Of a stretch of DNA of 64,000 bases, positions 1 through 11,159 are shown in pieces. The notes under the pieces were generated by a model. The model saw nothing but the letters and a program-made list of their open reading frames with translations, did not search any database and was not told the DNA's origin. Position 1 is the first letter of the stretch; each line of letters begins with the position of its first letter. A program made the position numbers and the translations under genes. Source of the stretch: Lutraria lutraria (lineage: Eukaryota > Mollusca > Bivalvia > Venerida > Mactridae). The stretch lies in contig OZ026848.1 in the NCBI GenBank assembly GCA_964023205.1, positions 31,607,912 to 31,671,911 on the forward strand, read 5' to 3'.

Positions 1-480
1 CTTGTTTGTGTTAGGTTATTTTGTGGATCCTCTGTTTATGTAAGTTTATCGTGTGGATCATTTGATTACGTAAGTTTATCGTAAGGATCATTTGATTATG
101 TAAGTTTATCGTGTGGATCATTTGATTACGTAAGTTTATTTTGAGGATCCATCGTATATATTAGTTTAAATTGTGGATCCATTTGTTTGTATTAGTTTAT
201 ATTGTTCTCGCCGATAGCAGTCATTAACAGGTACAATAATTAAATCTGACCGCCATAAACATGTGTAAGAATCATATGTGACCGATAGACTGCCATTAAC
301 AGGTTCAAGAATTATATGTGACCGATAGACAGCCATAAACATGAGAAAGAATTATATCTGACCGATAGACTATAATAAACAAGTGTAAAAATTATGTTTG
401 ACCGACAGACAGCCATAAACATAATATGCATTAGATCTGACAGATAGACGATCATGAACAGGAGTATGAATTACATGTAT
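1..480. repeat. Receptor intron 1 tandem arrays (30-bp and 40-bp units)
   Basis: From about 1 to 200 there are units of about 30 bp with the core GTAAGTTTATCGTGTGGATC. From about 240 to 470 there are about six units of 40 bp with the core GACCGATAGAC followed by CCATAAACA. Both arrays are mirrored at 1429-1908. The same 30-bp type fills the intron 1 remnant of copy B (42795-42980) and intron 1 of copy C (51030-51345). The 40-bp unit occurs there only about once, so that array expanded in copy A. Confidence 0.8.
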
Positions 481-584
481 GTAAGTGTTAATGTTTGTGA
501 TCTTGATTAGATTTTTTCTTTCATTCAAATATTTCAAATGTATGATGTTCTTCTATTATTCATGTATTACATAATCCATTGTAG

Positions 585-685
585 TCACTATACAACGGTA
601 AAAACATACTGGGGTCACCCGACATTGACGAGGTTCTTGTGAATCCAGCTGGTTACATCATTTGGGGAACACTTGGTTATTACAG
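585..685 (+). pseudogene. Cys-loop receptor exon 2, left palindrome arm
   Basis: A 101-bp exon between an acceptor (CATTGTAG) and a donor (AG then GTACTT). It starts in phase 0 and ends in phase 2, the same as exon 2 of copies B (43300-43400) and C (51634-51734). The translation contains LGSPDIDEVLVNPAGY, the beta-strand region just before the Cys-loop of nicotinic-type subunits. The reading frame is open, but within the window there is no exon 1 upstream and no exon 3 downstream on this strand, so it cannot give a product here. Confidence 0.75.
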
Positions 686-1223
686 GTACTTCATGTTTAT
701 ATAAATCCGCCTACAGAAACACATATAATCTTACAGTTCTGTAATTGTTGTCAACGTTTCGGCATGGATCACCTTTCTCAAGGCATAATAATAAAACCTG
801 ATTTCAAATTATTTTGAGGTACTTGTAGTTGACATTGTACATATAGTTGAATACATGTATTATACAATGTCAAGGACTTACATACAGGCATGGATTCGCA
901 ACTGCTAAAATAGCTCAAACGATATCGAGAGGATCCCAATATTAATTGCGATACTCGACGCAATTAATATTGGGATCCTCTCGATATCGTTTGAGCTATT
1001 TTAGCAGTTGCGAATCCATGCCTGTATGTAAGTCCTTGACATTGTATAATACATGTATTCAACTATATGTACAATGTCAACTACAAGTACCTCAAAATAA
1101 TTTGAAATCAGGTTTTATTATTATGCCTTGAGAAAGGTGATCCATGCCGAAACGTTGACAACAATTACAGAACTGTAAGATTATATGTGTTTCTGTAGGC
1201 GGATTTATATAAACATGAAGTAC

Positions 1224-2323
1224 CTGTAATAACCAAGTGTTCCCCAAATGATGTAACCAGCTGGATTCACAAGAACCTCGTCAATGTCGGGTGACCCCAG
1301 TATGTTTTTACCGTTGTATAGTGACTACAATGGATTATGTAATACATGAATAATAGAAGAACATCATACATTTGAAATATTTGAATGAAAGAAAAAATCT
1401 AATCAAGATCACAAACATTAACACTTACATACATGTAATTCATACTCCTGTTCATGATCGTCTATCTGTCAGATCTAATGCATATTATGTTTATGGCTGT
1501 CTGTCGGTCAAACATAATTTTTACACTTGTTTATTATAGTCTATCGGTCAGATATAATTCTTTCTCATGTTTATGGCTGTCTATCGGTCACATATAATTC
1601 TTGAACCTGTTAATGGCAGTCTATCGGTCACATATGATTCTTACACATGTTTATGGCGGTCAGATTTAATTATTGTACCTGTTAATGACTGCTATCGGCG
1701 AGAACAATATAAACTAATACAAACAAATGGATCCACAATTTAAACTAATATATACGATGGATCCTCAAAATAAACTTACGTAATCAAATGATCCACACGA
1801 TAAACTTACATAATCAAATGATCCTTACGATAAACTTACGTAATCAAATGATCCACACGATAAACTTACATAAACAGAGGATCCACAAAATAACCTAACA
1901 CAAACAAGCGGAAAAACGTGAACACCAATATGTACTTACATTTGTAAATATGTAAGGGTACCAGACTTGGTACAGTGGTATTTGCAGCCATGTTGTATCA
2001 GCATACTCATTCACGTCCCAAACTAAAGAGTCGTCTGTCCAAGTGAACTTAAGATATCCTATTAGTACCATACGTTGACCAGTTACATCGAAGTTGTCAA
2101 TGGCTAAAGAGATATAAGTACAATTTATCTCCACTATTGATGATTGGTTGGTTCTTGGTTTTATTCTAACGTCATATTCGTTTAATATATCCCTGTACAG
2201 TGCTTTAATGCTTGTCATACTAGAAGTTGCTGACGAATTTGTTATTTCGACTTGCTCAATACACATCCATGTTGGAATAACAAACAGAAAATAACATTTC
2301 TGTAAAATTTTACTACCAAACAT
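1224..2323 (-). pseudogene. Nicotinic-receptor-like gene copy A, exons 1 and 2 only
   Basis: Exon 1 is 1940-2323: a start codon at 2321-2323, a hydrophobic signal peptide (CYFLFVIPTWMCIEQ), then the N-terminal ligand-binding domain with WDVNEYADTTWL and IPLYQVWYPY. An in-frame ATG lies upstream at 2396-2398, but copy C has only the MFGS start, so I prefer 2323. Exon 1 ends in phase 0 at GTAAGT. Exon 2 is 1224-1324. The third exon (Cys-loop and membrane helices) is missing, because the sequence turns into the palindrome centre 270 bp downstream of exon 2. Both exons are open, so the break is structural and not a point mutation. If the palindrome is an assembly error, the real gene may be complete. 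Confidence 0.8.
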
Positions 2324-2399
2324 ATTATTTAAAAACTGATTTGATTTCACCGATAAATTACATATGAGCGATTGTGCAAGTTCAATCAAGTATTTCAAA

Positions 2400-4058
2400 C
2401 AAACTTCGTATTGTAAACAAGGACACTAGACACACTTACAAATGGATTTATGATACTGTTACCTTATTGGATAGTGTCATTTATATGCTGTTAGCAGCTT
2501 AAGTGAACATTTTTGCACTTTGTTTACCACTGATAATTTGTCAAAGCCGCGATATTGTACATTAAATGTATCGAACAAATTTGCTAAAAGCTTTATTTAA
2601 ACACTACTTATATTAGATTTTTACTAATGGAGAATTATTATATTCATGGAAAAGCCTACAATAGAAATCTGATTTACCGTTTAAATGATGTTTGAACTCT
2701 TCAAATGATATTAATAAAAAAGTACAGCCTCCATTGAGCTCAATATTAAAAAGTATGGTTGATAACAGAAAACCATTGATTATACACAGACTGATATTGA
2801 CTTGTTGGTGTAACGTGTTTTCAGAAGAGACGATCGATGTATGTCTGAATTATTTGGTAAAACTGTGAAATGGACCGGGTAGGTTCAATTAGGGACAAAA
2901 AATGGCCCTGTGTCAAATTCTGTCCAAATATTGATATCTCGTAAATCAAAGATAATCATTTTTTTTTTTGAAAATTTCACAGTAAATCATTTTTAACCAT
3001 AGAAACCTTTAAACGTTACAAAGGTTCTAAAAATCTGTCTGCTCCAAGCCGAGATAATAATTTTTGACATTATGGGTATAAAAAGTTAGAAAAGGAATGT
3101 TTTTTCAGAAAAAGGAAAAAAAGTTTTGTTTTATTTAGATCTATTTATCTGATGAAATTTCATCAGTTTTCTTGTTTGTATTTTGAAAAAAAGATCTGTC
3201 GTTCATTTTTCTTATTTTGGTAGCCATTTGCTGATAATTTAATAAAACGGTGTTTTTCATAAAAAACATGATATAAATAAGGAATCTCTGATTATGTACT
3301 TTAGCAATCTGCATTTATGTCACATTTACAAAATACATACAATATGTCATAAGGTTTTTACCAAGAACAAACACAGTACAAAAATTACCATGCTGTTTGC
3401 ATGAATTCAATATCTTCAGTATAAAGTTCAAGTACGTAATATTTCAACAATGCATACAATTTAAGCATACAAGCATACATATGTAAATCAAGTTGGAGGT
3501 TGACCGGAATATCAGCTGAAAGGTTTCAACAAATTGTAACAACACATAACATTGGAGTTATCTCCATTACACGGGAGATTCGCTTCATAACACGTCATCA
3601 CTTGATATAATTTTGTCATTGCACGTGCACAAACACGTCATGTAGCTGCTCATGCACAAACAGTGAAATAATCCATGTTACCTCATCAGTTCGTGTTTTG
3701 AAGTTCATGGTTTTTAAATAGCCAATTAATATGCAAAATGTGTAACTCTGAAACAAATGATATGTTAGACATCTCATCGGCGAGTGCATCATGATTGCTC
3801 ATGCTATAAATAATAAAGGCAGCCAGGTACACTTTTTACGATACTTTAATGCTGAAATGTTCATTAATTCACTTTTGATCAAAACATTCAAGATTTCTTT
3901 CCGTCTTCCATTAAAATACAAACATTTTTTAAACTTAATTAAGTTGCAAATTTACGTATAAAGTCTGCGTGACATATTGTAATAAGAGTTAATTTTTATA
4001 AATGTTAATACAGTACTAGTTCTTTCTTGTTGACAGAACATAACAGATACTGTATTTA
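2400..4058 (-). other. Upstream region of receptor copy A (paralogous block)
   Basis: There is no coding signal. The sequence is homologous to 27050-28805 (same orientation) and to 48960-50590 (opposite orientation, upstream of copy C). Shared landmarks are AAGCCGCGATATTGTACATT, a segment reading ACGGTGTTTTTCATAAAAAAC, and a run ending CATTACACGGGAGATTCGC. Retention in three places, always next to or just short of exon 1, suggests it holds the promoter and 5' untranslated region of the receptor genes, but no core promoter element was identified. Confidence 0.7.
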
Positions 4059-4790
4059 GATTAAACAGGGTCACTCAAATAGAAGGGTCTGGACTCCGTA
4101 AATTAAAGCGTTGGGTAGCGATCACATGATCGCGCGCAAGATGGCCGTCATTGTGAAACGGTGAAGAACGCATTGAAATAGATACCCTAATATTTACAAA
4201 TTACTAAACATTATTGGTGTAGAGCTCCACGAAAAGTTAGATCGTAAATATCCCCTTCTAATTTGACCAATTTCTTACGATAAAATCCATTTATTTATGT
4301 TGAAATCCGAAGTATATAATGGACGAAAACTCGTTTTAAGCCCAGATCTAGATTGTTGTCGCAAAGCGTGTATTTTTCGTAAGTAAATATAACCCTTTTA
4401 AGTTATAGAGTGATGTAGTCGAGATTAACTCGTGTCTTTTAAAGGTTGTTGAATTAAATCATGCGGTTACTTTTTCATATTGTTTCCGATGCTAAGAAAT
4501 AATAATACATGAATTTGAGCCTTTTTGACGATTTCGCCATTTTGAGTTTGACCAGTTGTAATGGAATCTACTATATTAGTAAGTGATTCCGTCTTTAATA
4601 ATCATCTATCGCTGAAATGCTTGCAACACATTTTAGAAAGATCATTACTCCGTTAATTCATGATTTTATTTTAAATTTTCGATCTCTTGTTTTGACTAAA
4701 TGGAAATTTAAAATGTGTGTGTTATCTATACACGCGTGAAAAAAGCTCTCCGCTAAGTATCGATAGCACAACTTGATGTTTATGTGATAG

Positions 4791-4895
4791 ATATAAGCCG
4801 AAAACTGTCCATTATGTAAAATATTGGAGTGTTTGAGGCGCGTAGCGCCGAAGACACTCCAATATTTTATATAATGGGCAGTTTGAGGTTTATAT
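4791..4895. repeat. Long imperfect hairpin with GGCGCGTAGCGCC loop
   Basis: The arms 4802-4832 and 4854-4884 are near-perfect reverse complements around TATTGGAGTGT / ACACTCCAATA. A weaker extension reaches 4791 and 4895. The centre GAGGCGCGTAGCGCCGAAG is itself partly self-complementary. It lies inside the 4066-6230 transposon. Confidence 0.75.
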
Positions 4896-5499
4896 GTAAC
4901 TTAAATCATTTCGAATAGATTACATAATTCATTGACCATGATAATTTGTCATTCTTAAAGGTATCCGTCGACTTAATCATTCTAGTTCCCAATGAAAATC
5001 AAGTAATTCATATTGATTTTCCTTCCTATTTTTTGATAATACACTTTACTCACTAAAAGTCACTAAAGAAGGCTATTGGCTTTGAAAAAGTAGCAGGGAT
5101 TCATTTTTCTTGCATTATTATGACCAGATAAATAGATAAGATAGCGTGTGAATATAACTGATTAAAAGCCATTACGACAGATACCTTTAAATCAACTCTT
5201 TCAACCACACTGCTCGAGTAGCACGAGGAATGTACATTTTATTCAAACCTGTTCGCATTGACACTCCTACGTATTCGTTTGTTGGGAATGGGTTTGTAAA
5301 ACAGCCTGGAACAATGTGGAAGGTGTGTATAGGAAACAATTGCTAATGTAGGATTTCTGTGTAATACTTTTGTTTGATTTGATTTGTTATATTTCAAGGT
5401 ATGAATTGTATTGAAAATGTGCTCTTATTGAGTGTTATGCAATTTGATCAATTGATTATTGATATACATTTTGTTGTTGTAATAGGATGAATATAGTGC

Positions 5500-5572
5500 A
5501 ACCGGTGCAGGGCTAGAACCCGCAACCTCCTGCTTGCAAGTCAGATGCTCTACCAACTGAGCTAATCGGGTT
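5500..5572 (-). tRNA. tRNA-Ala(UGC)-like sequence, probably SINE-derived
   Basis: On the minus strand a 73-nt stretch has a D arm (GCTCAGTTGGTAGAGC), an anticodon loop CTTGCAA with anticodon TGC, and a T arm GCGGG-TTCTAGC-CCTGC. The acceptor stem has mismatches at two of seven positions, and the B box carries CTAG where the consensus has CGAN. The location inside a transposon and the similar units at 5771-5842 and 56690-56763 favour a tRNA-derived SINE head or pseudogene over a working tRNA gene. Confidence 0.5.
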
Positions 5573-5770
5573 ATGAATTATTGCTAATTCTTAAGTACAA
5601 GTACATGTACAGTGTACAATACTGCTATAGTCCTCCTACTGTTTTATTCAAATTAATTTATCGCGACAATCACAGGTTCTGTTGACTAACCCAATCTTTG
5701 CTTCACCCTAAGTGTAGTATTCCAAGGCTATTCTCACATTCATGGCACCAAAGGAAGAGGGAATTAATGT

Positions 5771-5842
5771 ACCCGATGCGTGGCTCGAATCCGCGACCTC
5801 CTTGCCGGTAAGATGCTCAGCAAACTGAGCTATTCAGACTGT
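5771..5842 (-). repeat. tRNA-like SINE unit
   Basis: The minus strand shows A-box-like TAGCTCAGTTTGCTGAGC and B-box-like GATTCGAGCC. The acceptor stem pairs poorly. The sequence following the tRNA part, CGCATCGGGTACATTAA, also follows the unit at 56690-56763, which suggests one SINE family with a shared tail. Confidence 0.5.
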
Positions 5843-6507
5843 TAGTAGTACAGCCTGTTTATAAATACTAAAGCTATGATACAGCACTGCTACATTTTCA
5901 TTAAAATCTTTAAAAAGACCATGGACTTATATACAAATATACAAGTCCTTGACAAGACTCGTAAAATATATAATATCATTTATTTTCAGATCATTAAAGC
6001 ATTCGATAATCTTACGCGTGCGTCGTTGACAGTGTCCAAATTTGAGTTGCAGCCCAATATGTCGACTACACTCCAATATTACAAAAAATAACGGACAGCT
6101 GTCCATTGAGAGCGATCCATTCGTAAAATTATTGGACAGTGAGAACAAAAGGATGACGTCACAGGAATGATTTAAACAGTGATAAGCGCCTGAAGAGCAC
6201 GAGTCCAGACCATTCAATTGAAAGACCCTGGATTAAAGCACATTACAGCCATCGTCATATAAATAAATACAATTGCATGCGTGATTAAACAACAATTTAG
6301 TAACATTAAATGGAACAGAACATAACAGAATAATAAAATTACAATACACGTGATACAGTACATGTTTATCTCTAGCTTAGTTTATAAAAAATAATTTAAT
6401 GAGGATGCTTTAAATTCATAATTAATTACGTGGGCATCCGTAATGTTCGTGGACAGCCTATTTTTTTATTGAAGCACTACATATAGATAAAGAATCATGT
6501 ACGAGTT

Positions 6508-6588
6508 GATAAGGTCGCTGACTTAAAGTCATTGTAACCTCTCACTGACAGAGGGTCATGGGTTCGAGCCCAGCCATCGACCATGTCT
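6508..6588 (+). repeat. tRNA-like SINE fragment
   Basis: A good B box (GGGTTCGAGCCC) lies in a tRNA-like context ending GCCATCGACCA. The A-box region is weak. It is probably a SINE head; no complete cloverleaf was seen. Confidence 0.35.
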
Positions 6589-6705
6589 CTTTACGTGAGA
6601 AAGTAGGTAGTTGCTTACTGAGGATGGGAGTCTAGTACAGGTTCTTCCCAGATTATTCTCGCCCCACCTGTACAATCTTTGACGTTTTTACAGTTTTCAA
6701 CTGTA

Positions 6706-9700
6706 CAGTAGAACCCCGTTAATAAGACCACTTGTGGTTCTTTGAAAAAGTGGTCTAATTAGCGAGGTGGTCTTAATATAGGGGAAGACCAACAAGTTAA
6801 GAACATTTGTATTTTGTATTAAAGTTAAGTACTTTGTACTAGTAATAAAATGTGTGTTCTGTGCAGTACCTGTGCCATGTGTGTATTCTAAATACAAATG
6901 TATATCAGAATTGAAAGAAAAAGATAAAAACAAAATATTAACATAACATCATTTTATTTTTTACAATGCATCCACTTTCTCATCATAAATGTAGTAACAG
7001 GTCAGTGACAATTTAAAAAACATCACGTCATTATACAGGGTGCTCACCAAAAATCAAATTTTATGATTCAACACATTCCATATTAAATATACATTAATAT
7101 AAAATCTGACACTTCAGTACAATTCTCTCAATACAGAAGATATATTTTACTAATTTCAAGTCTGTTGAGCACAATATCTAAGTCTTGTAGGGTAGTCTGT
7201 TGAGAATTACATCTTATTTTCACTGTCTGTCATGGCTAAAGGTTGGAACCAATTCACTAATGTCTTTAATTAAGCAGGACATTTTTAACTGAGACGCCCA
7301 CTTAGTTGCCTCCTGGTAAGTCATAATCAAAAGAGGTTCAGGATCATCTTGTTCATCTTCACAATCACCCCCTCTGGATCAACACTTTCATTTACTCGGA
7401 TATTCTCTACCAGTTCACTCTCCCAATTTTCACGCGAATTATAACAAACGGGGATTTCATTGTCAATATTCACATACTCCTCTTCACTCATCTCTTCATT
7501 TTTTAAAATCTTTTGTCTGATTACTTTCATAATCGCAACAAGTTCACCGACAGGAATGTTATCATCATCATCATCATTAACAACACCATTACCACTATTA
7601 AAGTTAGTCCACATATCAGAAAGCACTTAGTGACTGTTCTTGGGTGTATGTCCTTAATTGATGCACTTATCCACTGGATAGCACCTAATACAGAAACACT
7701 TTTGGCTACAATCTTTGCACTAATACTGATATTTATCCTCAAATTTGCACAAAATCCTCAACTAATTATACTATGTTTTGGCCCTGTTCAGGCTTAATAC
7801 CATGTTATTTTTATATCTGTTTCAGTAATTTTAGCTGAAACGTTGTTTTTTTGTAAATGAGAGCTATGAGATTATCCTCAGTGAGGACTGCGTTACAAAG
7901 TACAGATCTGTATCTGAAGTAGGAGTTGAAGTCATATCAGGTTTTTGTTTAATTAATGACTGAAAAAATTACTTTTACATCCATGAACGTTCAAGGGCTT
8001 GGAGACTAAAAAGAAAAGATTTGTTTGGATACCTAAGGCAGAAAAACTATAATATCTATTTTCTCCAAGACACCCACTTCACAGATAAAGATTAAAAAAT
8101 AATAAGGAGCTAATGGGGTATGAATGTTATTTTAGTAATTTTAATAGTCAGTCGAGGGTGTATCCATAATTCTCCTCAATGGAAGTGGACACTGATGGAA
8201 ATCTTTTAATAGTCAATTGTAGGTACAAAAGTGTTCACTCTTCTCAATATATATGGTCCAAATAGAGACAATCCTGATTTTTATAGGAATATCAGCACAA
8301 AATTAGGTAACATAGATAATCAGTGTATGCTTGCGGGTTATTTTAATTTAATCCTAGACCCTACAAAAGATTGTTTCAATTATAGAAATCTGAATAATCC
8401 TAGATCAAGGGATGTAGTTTTACAAATGATTATAGAAAATGATTTAATTGACTGTTGGAGATATCAAAATCTGGAGTTAAATAGATACACCTGGTTCAAA
8501 AGCAATCCTGTTAAAAAGGCACGTTTAGATTTTTTCTTGATATCACAGTGTTTACCGATGTTGAAAACACAGAAATATTACCTGGTTACAGGACTGACCA
8601 CTCATTAATAGCTCTAACAACAGACTTAATGAAATTCAAAAAAGGAAATTCTTATTGGAAATTTAACAATTCACTTCTGAAAGATCATCAATATGTCTTT
8701 CAATAAATCAATTAATTGATGAAATTAGAAACCAATATATCTCAGAACAATGAACATCAGATTTACCACCAAATTAAATTGAAGATAAAAATGTTCTGTT
8801 TAATATCAGTGACCAGTTATTCTTTGAAACTCTTTTAATGGGAACTAGAGGTAAAACAATTGCTTACTCAACAAAAAAGAAAAAAGACCAACATCATCAT
8901 GAACTTAAAATTGAAAAAGAAATTATTAATCTGTAAAACACAAACTCAAACAATGATATTTTGCTAGAATCTAAAAAGAAAGAATTAATAGAATTAAGGA
9001 AAAGGAAATTAGAGGGTGCTTTAATAAGATCTAGATCAAAATGCATACTGGAAGGTGAAAAACCAACTATATATTTTTGCAATTTAGAAAATAGAAACTT
9101 TACCTCAAAATGTATGCTTAGAGAATGTGATGATGTTAATCTAGATAATTTATTCTCAGACTATCAGGTGAGAAAACTAACAGAAGTAGAAAAAATATCT
9201 TTAGAAGGTGACCTAACTAACAGTGAAATGCTTGCAAGCTTAAAACATATGTCAAATTATTCCTCACCAGGTAGCTCTGGATTTAATGCAGCTTTTTATG
9301 AGGCATTTTGGTCCAAATTAGGAGATTTCTTAGTACGTTCTGTTAATGCAGCTCTAAACAGTGGTGGGTTGTCTGTCTCACAAAAACTTGGCATTATTAC
9401 TTGCATACCTAAAGGAAATAAAGATAAACTACAATTGAAAAACTGGAGGCCTACCTCACTATCAAATGTTTCTTATAAAATGGCATCTACTGCCATTGCA
9501 AATCGAATAAAATCTTTGCACTAATACTGTCCTCATCATCAATTTTCGCGATGGTGGATCTAAGGAGACGTTTTTCTTATAGTGTTGTTTCGTGGTGTTA
9601 TTGATACCTTGGTCAAGCAGCTTACGTTTTGAAGTTATGCTTGCAAGCAGAAATACAGCTTTAACATTATCTAACTTAAGTTCATAGTGATAGGATGGAG

Positions 9701-10050
9701 CATTATCCAGTAAAAGAAGAACTTGACGTCCAGCATGTTTCATTTTCCTATCAAACATCTTAATCGAGTCAATGAATAATGTACTTGTCATCCACGCTTT
9801 TCGATTGTATCTCCAGTCAACAGGTAAGTTATTCACATTTAAGTTTCTAAAGCATTCCCTCCCATATTAACACATAGCATAACAGTAATTCTGTCCTTTG
9901 ACTTTTGCCACCCGTACAGTCCTGATCACGTACAGACAAAGATCTATCTGGTGGTGAGCGAAAGAATAACCCAGTGTGATCCATGCCGTAAATGTCATAT
10001 GATTTATAATCCTAGATAATTTTACATGATAACTTGTTTTGATTGATTGG
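6706..10050 (-). mobile_element. Tigger (pogo-type) DNA transposon, decayed
   Basis: The left end starts CAGTAGAACCCCGTTAATAA next to a TA target (6704-6705), as in Tigger elements. The minus-strand transposase is in pieces. 10030-9511 carries IYGMDHTGLFF, then NNLPVDWRYNRKAW, the DDE block LLLLDNAPSY and LLDQG. 7728-7327 carries AIQWISASIKDIHPRTV, then TKCFLICG and an acidic C-terminus. A LINE at 7729-9510 sits in the reading frame. There are further frameshifts and stops, for example after KQHYKKN. The right terminal repeat was not found. In the family the protein cuts and pastes DNA through a DDE catalytic triad. Confidence 0.75.
7729..9510 (+). mobile_element. L1/Tx1-like LINE inserted in Tigger, lacks its 3' part
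   Basis: It is flanked by a perfect 19-bp duplication AATCTTTGCACTAATACTG (7710-7728 and 9511-9529). The duplicated bases encode part of Tigger, and the Tigger frame rejoins across it. The plus strand codes endonuclease pieces (MNVQGLGD near 7983, NIYGPNRDNPDFYRNIS and NLILDPTKDC at 8231-8608, RLDFFLISQC) and the start of the reverse transcriptase (8961-9510: SSPGSSGFNAAFYEAFW, then GIITCIPKGNKDK and LKNWRPTSLSNVSYK). The ORF is broken by several stops. It ends in the middle of the RT domain at CGAATAAA, so the YADD block and 3' UTR are absent, which is unusual because LINEs normally lose the 5' end. Confidence 0.8.
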
Positions 10051-10444
10051 TGTACATTAATTAGAAATGAACTGCTCTGCTAAACATATTCCAGGTTTAG
10101 GAAATGCATGTCACACTCTTACATTGTTTTTGTAAATCGACTATAAATTTGTTGTCACATTTTTATTGTCGAATAAAAGTTACGTTATAAAGTAAAAACA
10201 TATTTGATACTGAAAAGTGGAAATTAAGAGCTAGTATAGATATATATTTAACCAATTTTCAAATAGGTCACAAATAGAGTGTTATATCTATCGTGCACAC
10301 ATATCAAAACCGGTTATTGCTATTAGATTCGACCATGTGTTACAAAACTACCAAAAACAAGTGACAAGAACGTGCGGCACGTGGAAATAATGTTAACTTT
10401 TCATTACATATGGAGATAAATGCAATCTGTATCGATTATCTGAT

Positions 10445-11040
10445 TTGAAAATCATAAAATATGACGAGAATGCCAATACAGGAACTAGATTTAATCAGAC
10501 TGGAAGTGGAGCTGATCGTCGTACAGAACCGAAACCACGTGTTACTACTCAAGCCCAGGACAGGTACAATAGAGTTAAACATTTACGTGATCGATTTATT
10601 GCGGCAACGGAAACTACCTACCCCACGGATAATTGAAACACGGTTTGAGCCAATATTTAAATGCGTCACTGTGAATGGCATTCTCACTGCACTGTGCTAC
10701 AAAAACCAAATCATTGCGCATGTGCTGATTCCACACATCAGGGCTAACCATGGGGTGTCGCTAGCTCAGGACAACACCCCTTCTCATGCTGCGAGAACCA
10801 CTCAACAAATGATCCAATGCAAAAATGTATGAGTAATACAGTGGCCTGTGAAAAGTCCCGATCTCAACCCAATCGAGAATGTTTGGGACTTGATCAAACG
10901 CCGCATAAGAGCTCTGTCACTGCCGCATAGTCTTCAAGGATTCCAAGGAATCGTCCTACAAGTATGAAACGGTATTCCTCAACGATACCTCCATCGGTTT
11001 ATGTACTGATGTCCACAAAAAACGCCTCATCATAAAAGTG
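10445..11040 (+). mobile_element. Tc1/mariner transposase remnant 1
   Basis: The plus strand shows the end of the DNA-binding part (TTQAQDRYNRVKHLRDRF, 10536-10600), then after an internal deletion the catalytic region (TVNGILTALCYKNQII, VSLAQDNTPSHAARTTQQM) and SPDLNPIENVWDLIKRRIRA near 10856. In the Tc1 family the D of QDN and the E of IEN (D34E) belong to the catalytic triad. Frameshifts and a stop at 10832 make it inactive. No clear terminal repeats were located. Confidence 0.75.
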
Positions 11041-11159
11041 CGATACCTTAGTACATACGATATATAGGCCACTTTTTGCGTACCACAGTATTTTTTCTTC
11101 TGTAACCTAATAATGCATGAAATTGCACCTCATTCCTTCGTGTTTACTTAAGTCATGGC

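Larger units (their letters stand above)
1..1908. repeat. 1.9 kb near-perfect palindrome (inverted duplication)
   Basis: Positions 1-950 are the reverse complement of 959-1908, with an 8-nt spacer (ATACTCGA, 951-958). I compared both ends, the middle and several internal lines and found no mismatch. Each arm holds receptor intron 1 tandem repeats, receptor exon 2 and the start of intron 2. The centre lies in an 80-bp stretch (871-950) that begins CAAGGACTT and matches the ends of the MITE at 57768-58272. The palindrome reaches base 1, so it may continue outside the window. Such a structure can be a real fold-back duplication or an assembly or library artefact. Confidence 0.95.
4066..6230. mobile_element. 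2.17 kb DNA transposon, CAGGGTC termini, 7-bp TSD
   Basis: The ends are inverted repeats of about 30 bp: the left begins CAGGGTCACTCAAATAGAAG, the reversed right begins CAGGGTCTTTCAATTGAATG, and both continue GGTCTGGACTC. The flanks are 7-bp direct repeats GATTAAA (4059-4065 and 6231-6237). Comparison with copy C supports insertion: receptor-upstream homology stops at 4058 and resumes near 6260-6380. No transposase was recognised inside, so it is probably non-autonomous. It contains a hairpin (4791-4895) and two tRNA-like units (5500-5572, 5771-5842). Termini and TSD length suggest the hAT or P superfamily. A related left end occurs at 54223. Confidence 0.8.

Noticed and set aside
778..1131. 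Two identical 61-residue open stretches around the palindrome axis (778-963 minus, 946-1131 plus)
   Set aside because: They are mirror images produced by the palindrome and overlap MITE-end sequence; no protein features.
5500..5572. Functional tRNA-Ala(UGC) gene
   Set aside because: Acceptor stem mismatches, a non-consensus B box and a location in a transposon point to a SINE or pseudogene; kept only as tRNA-like.
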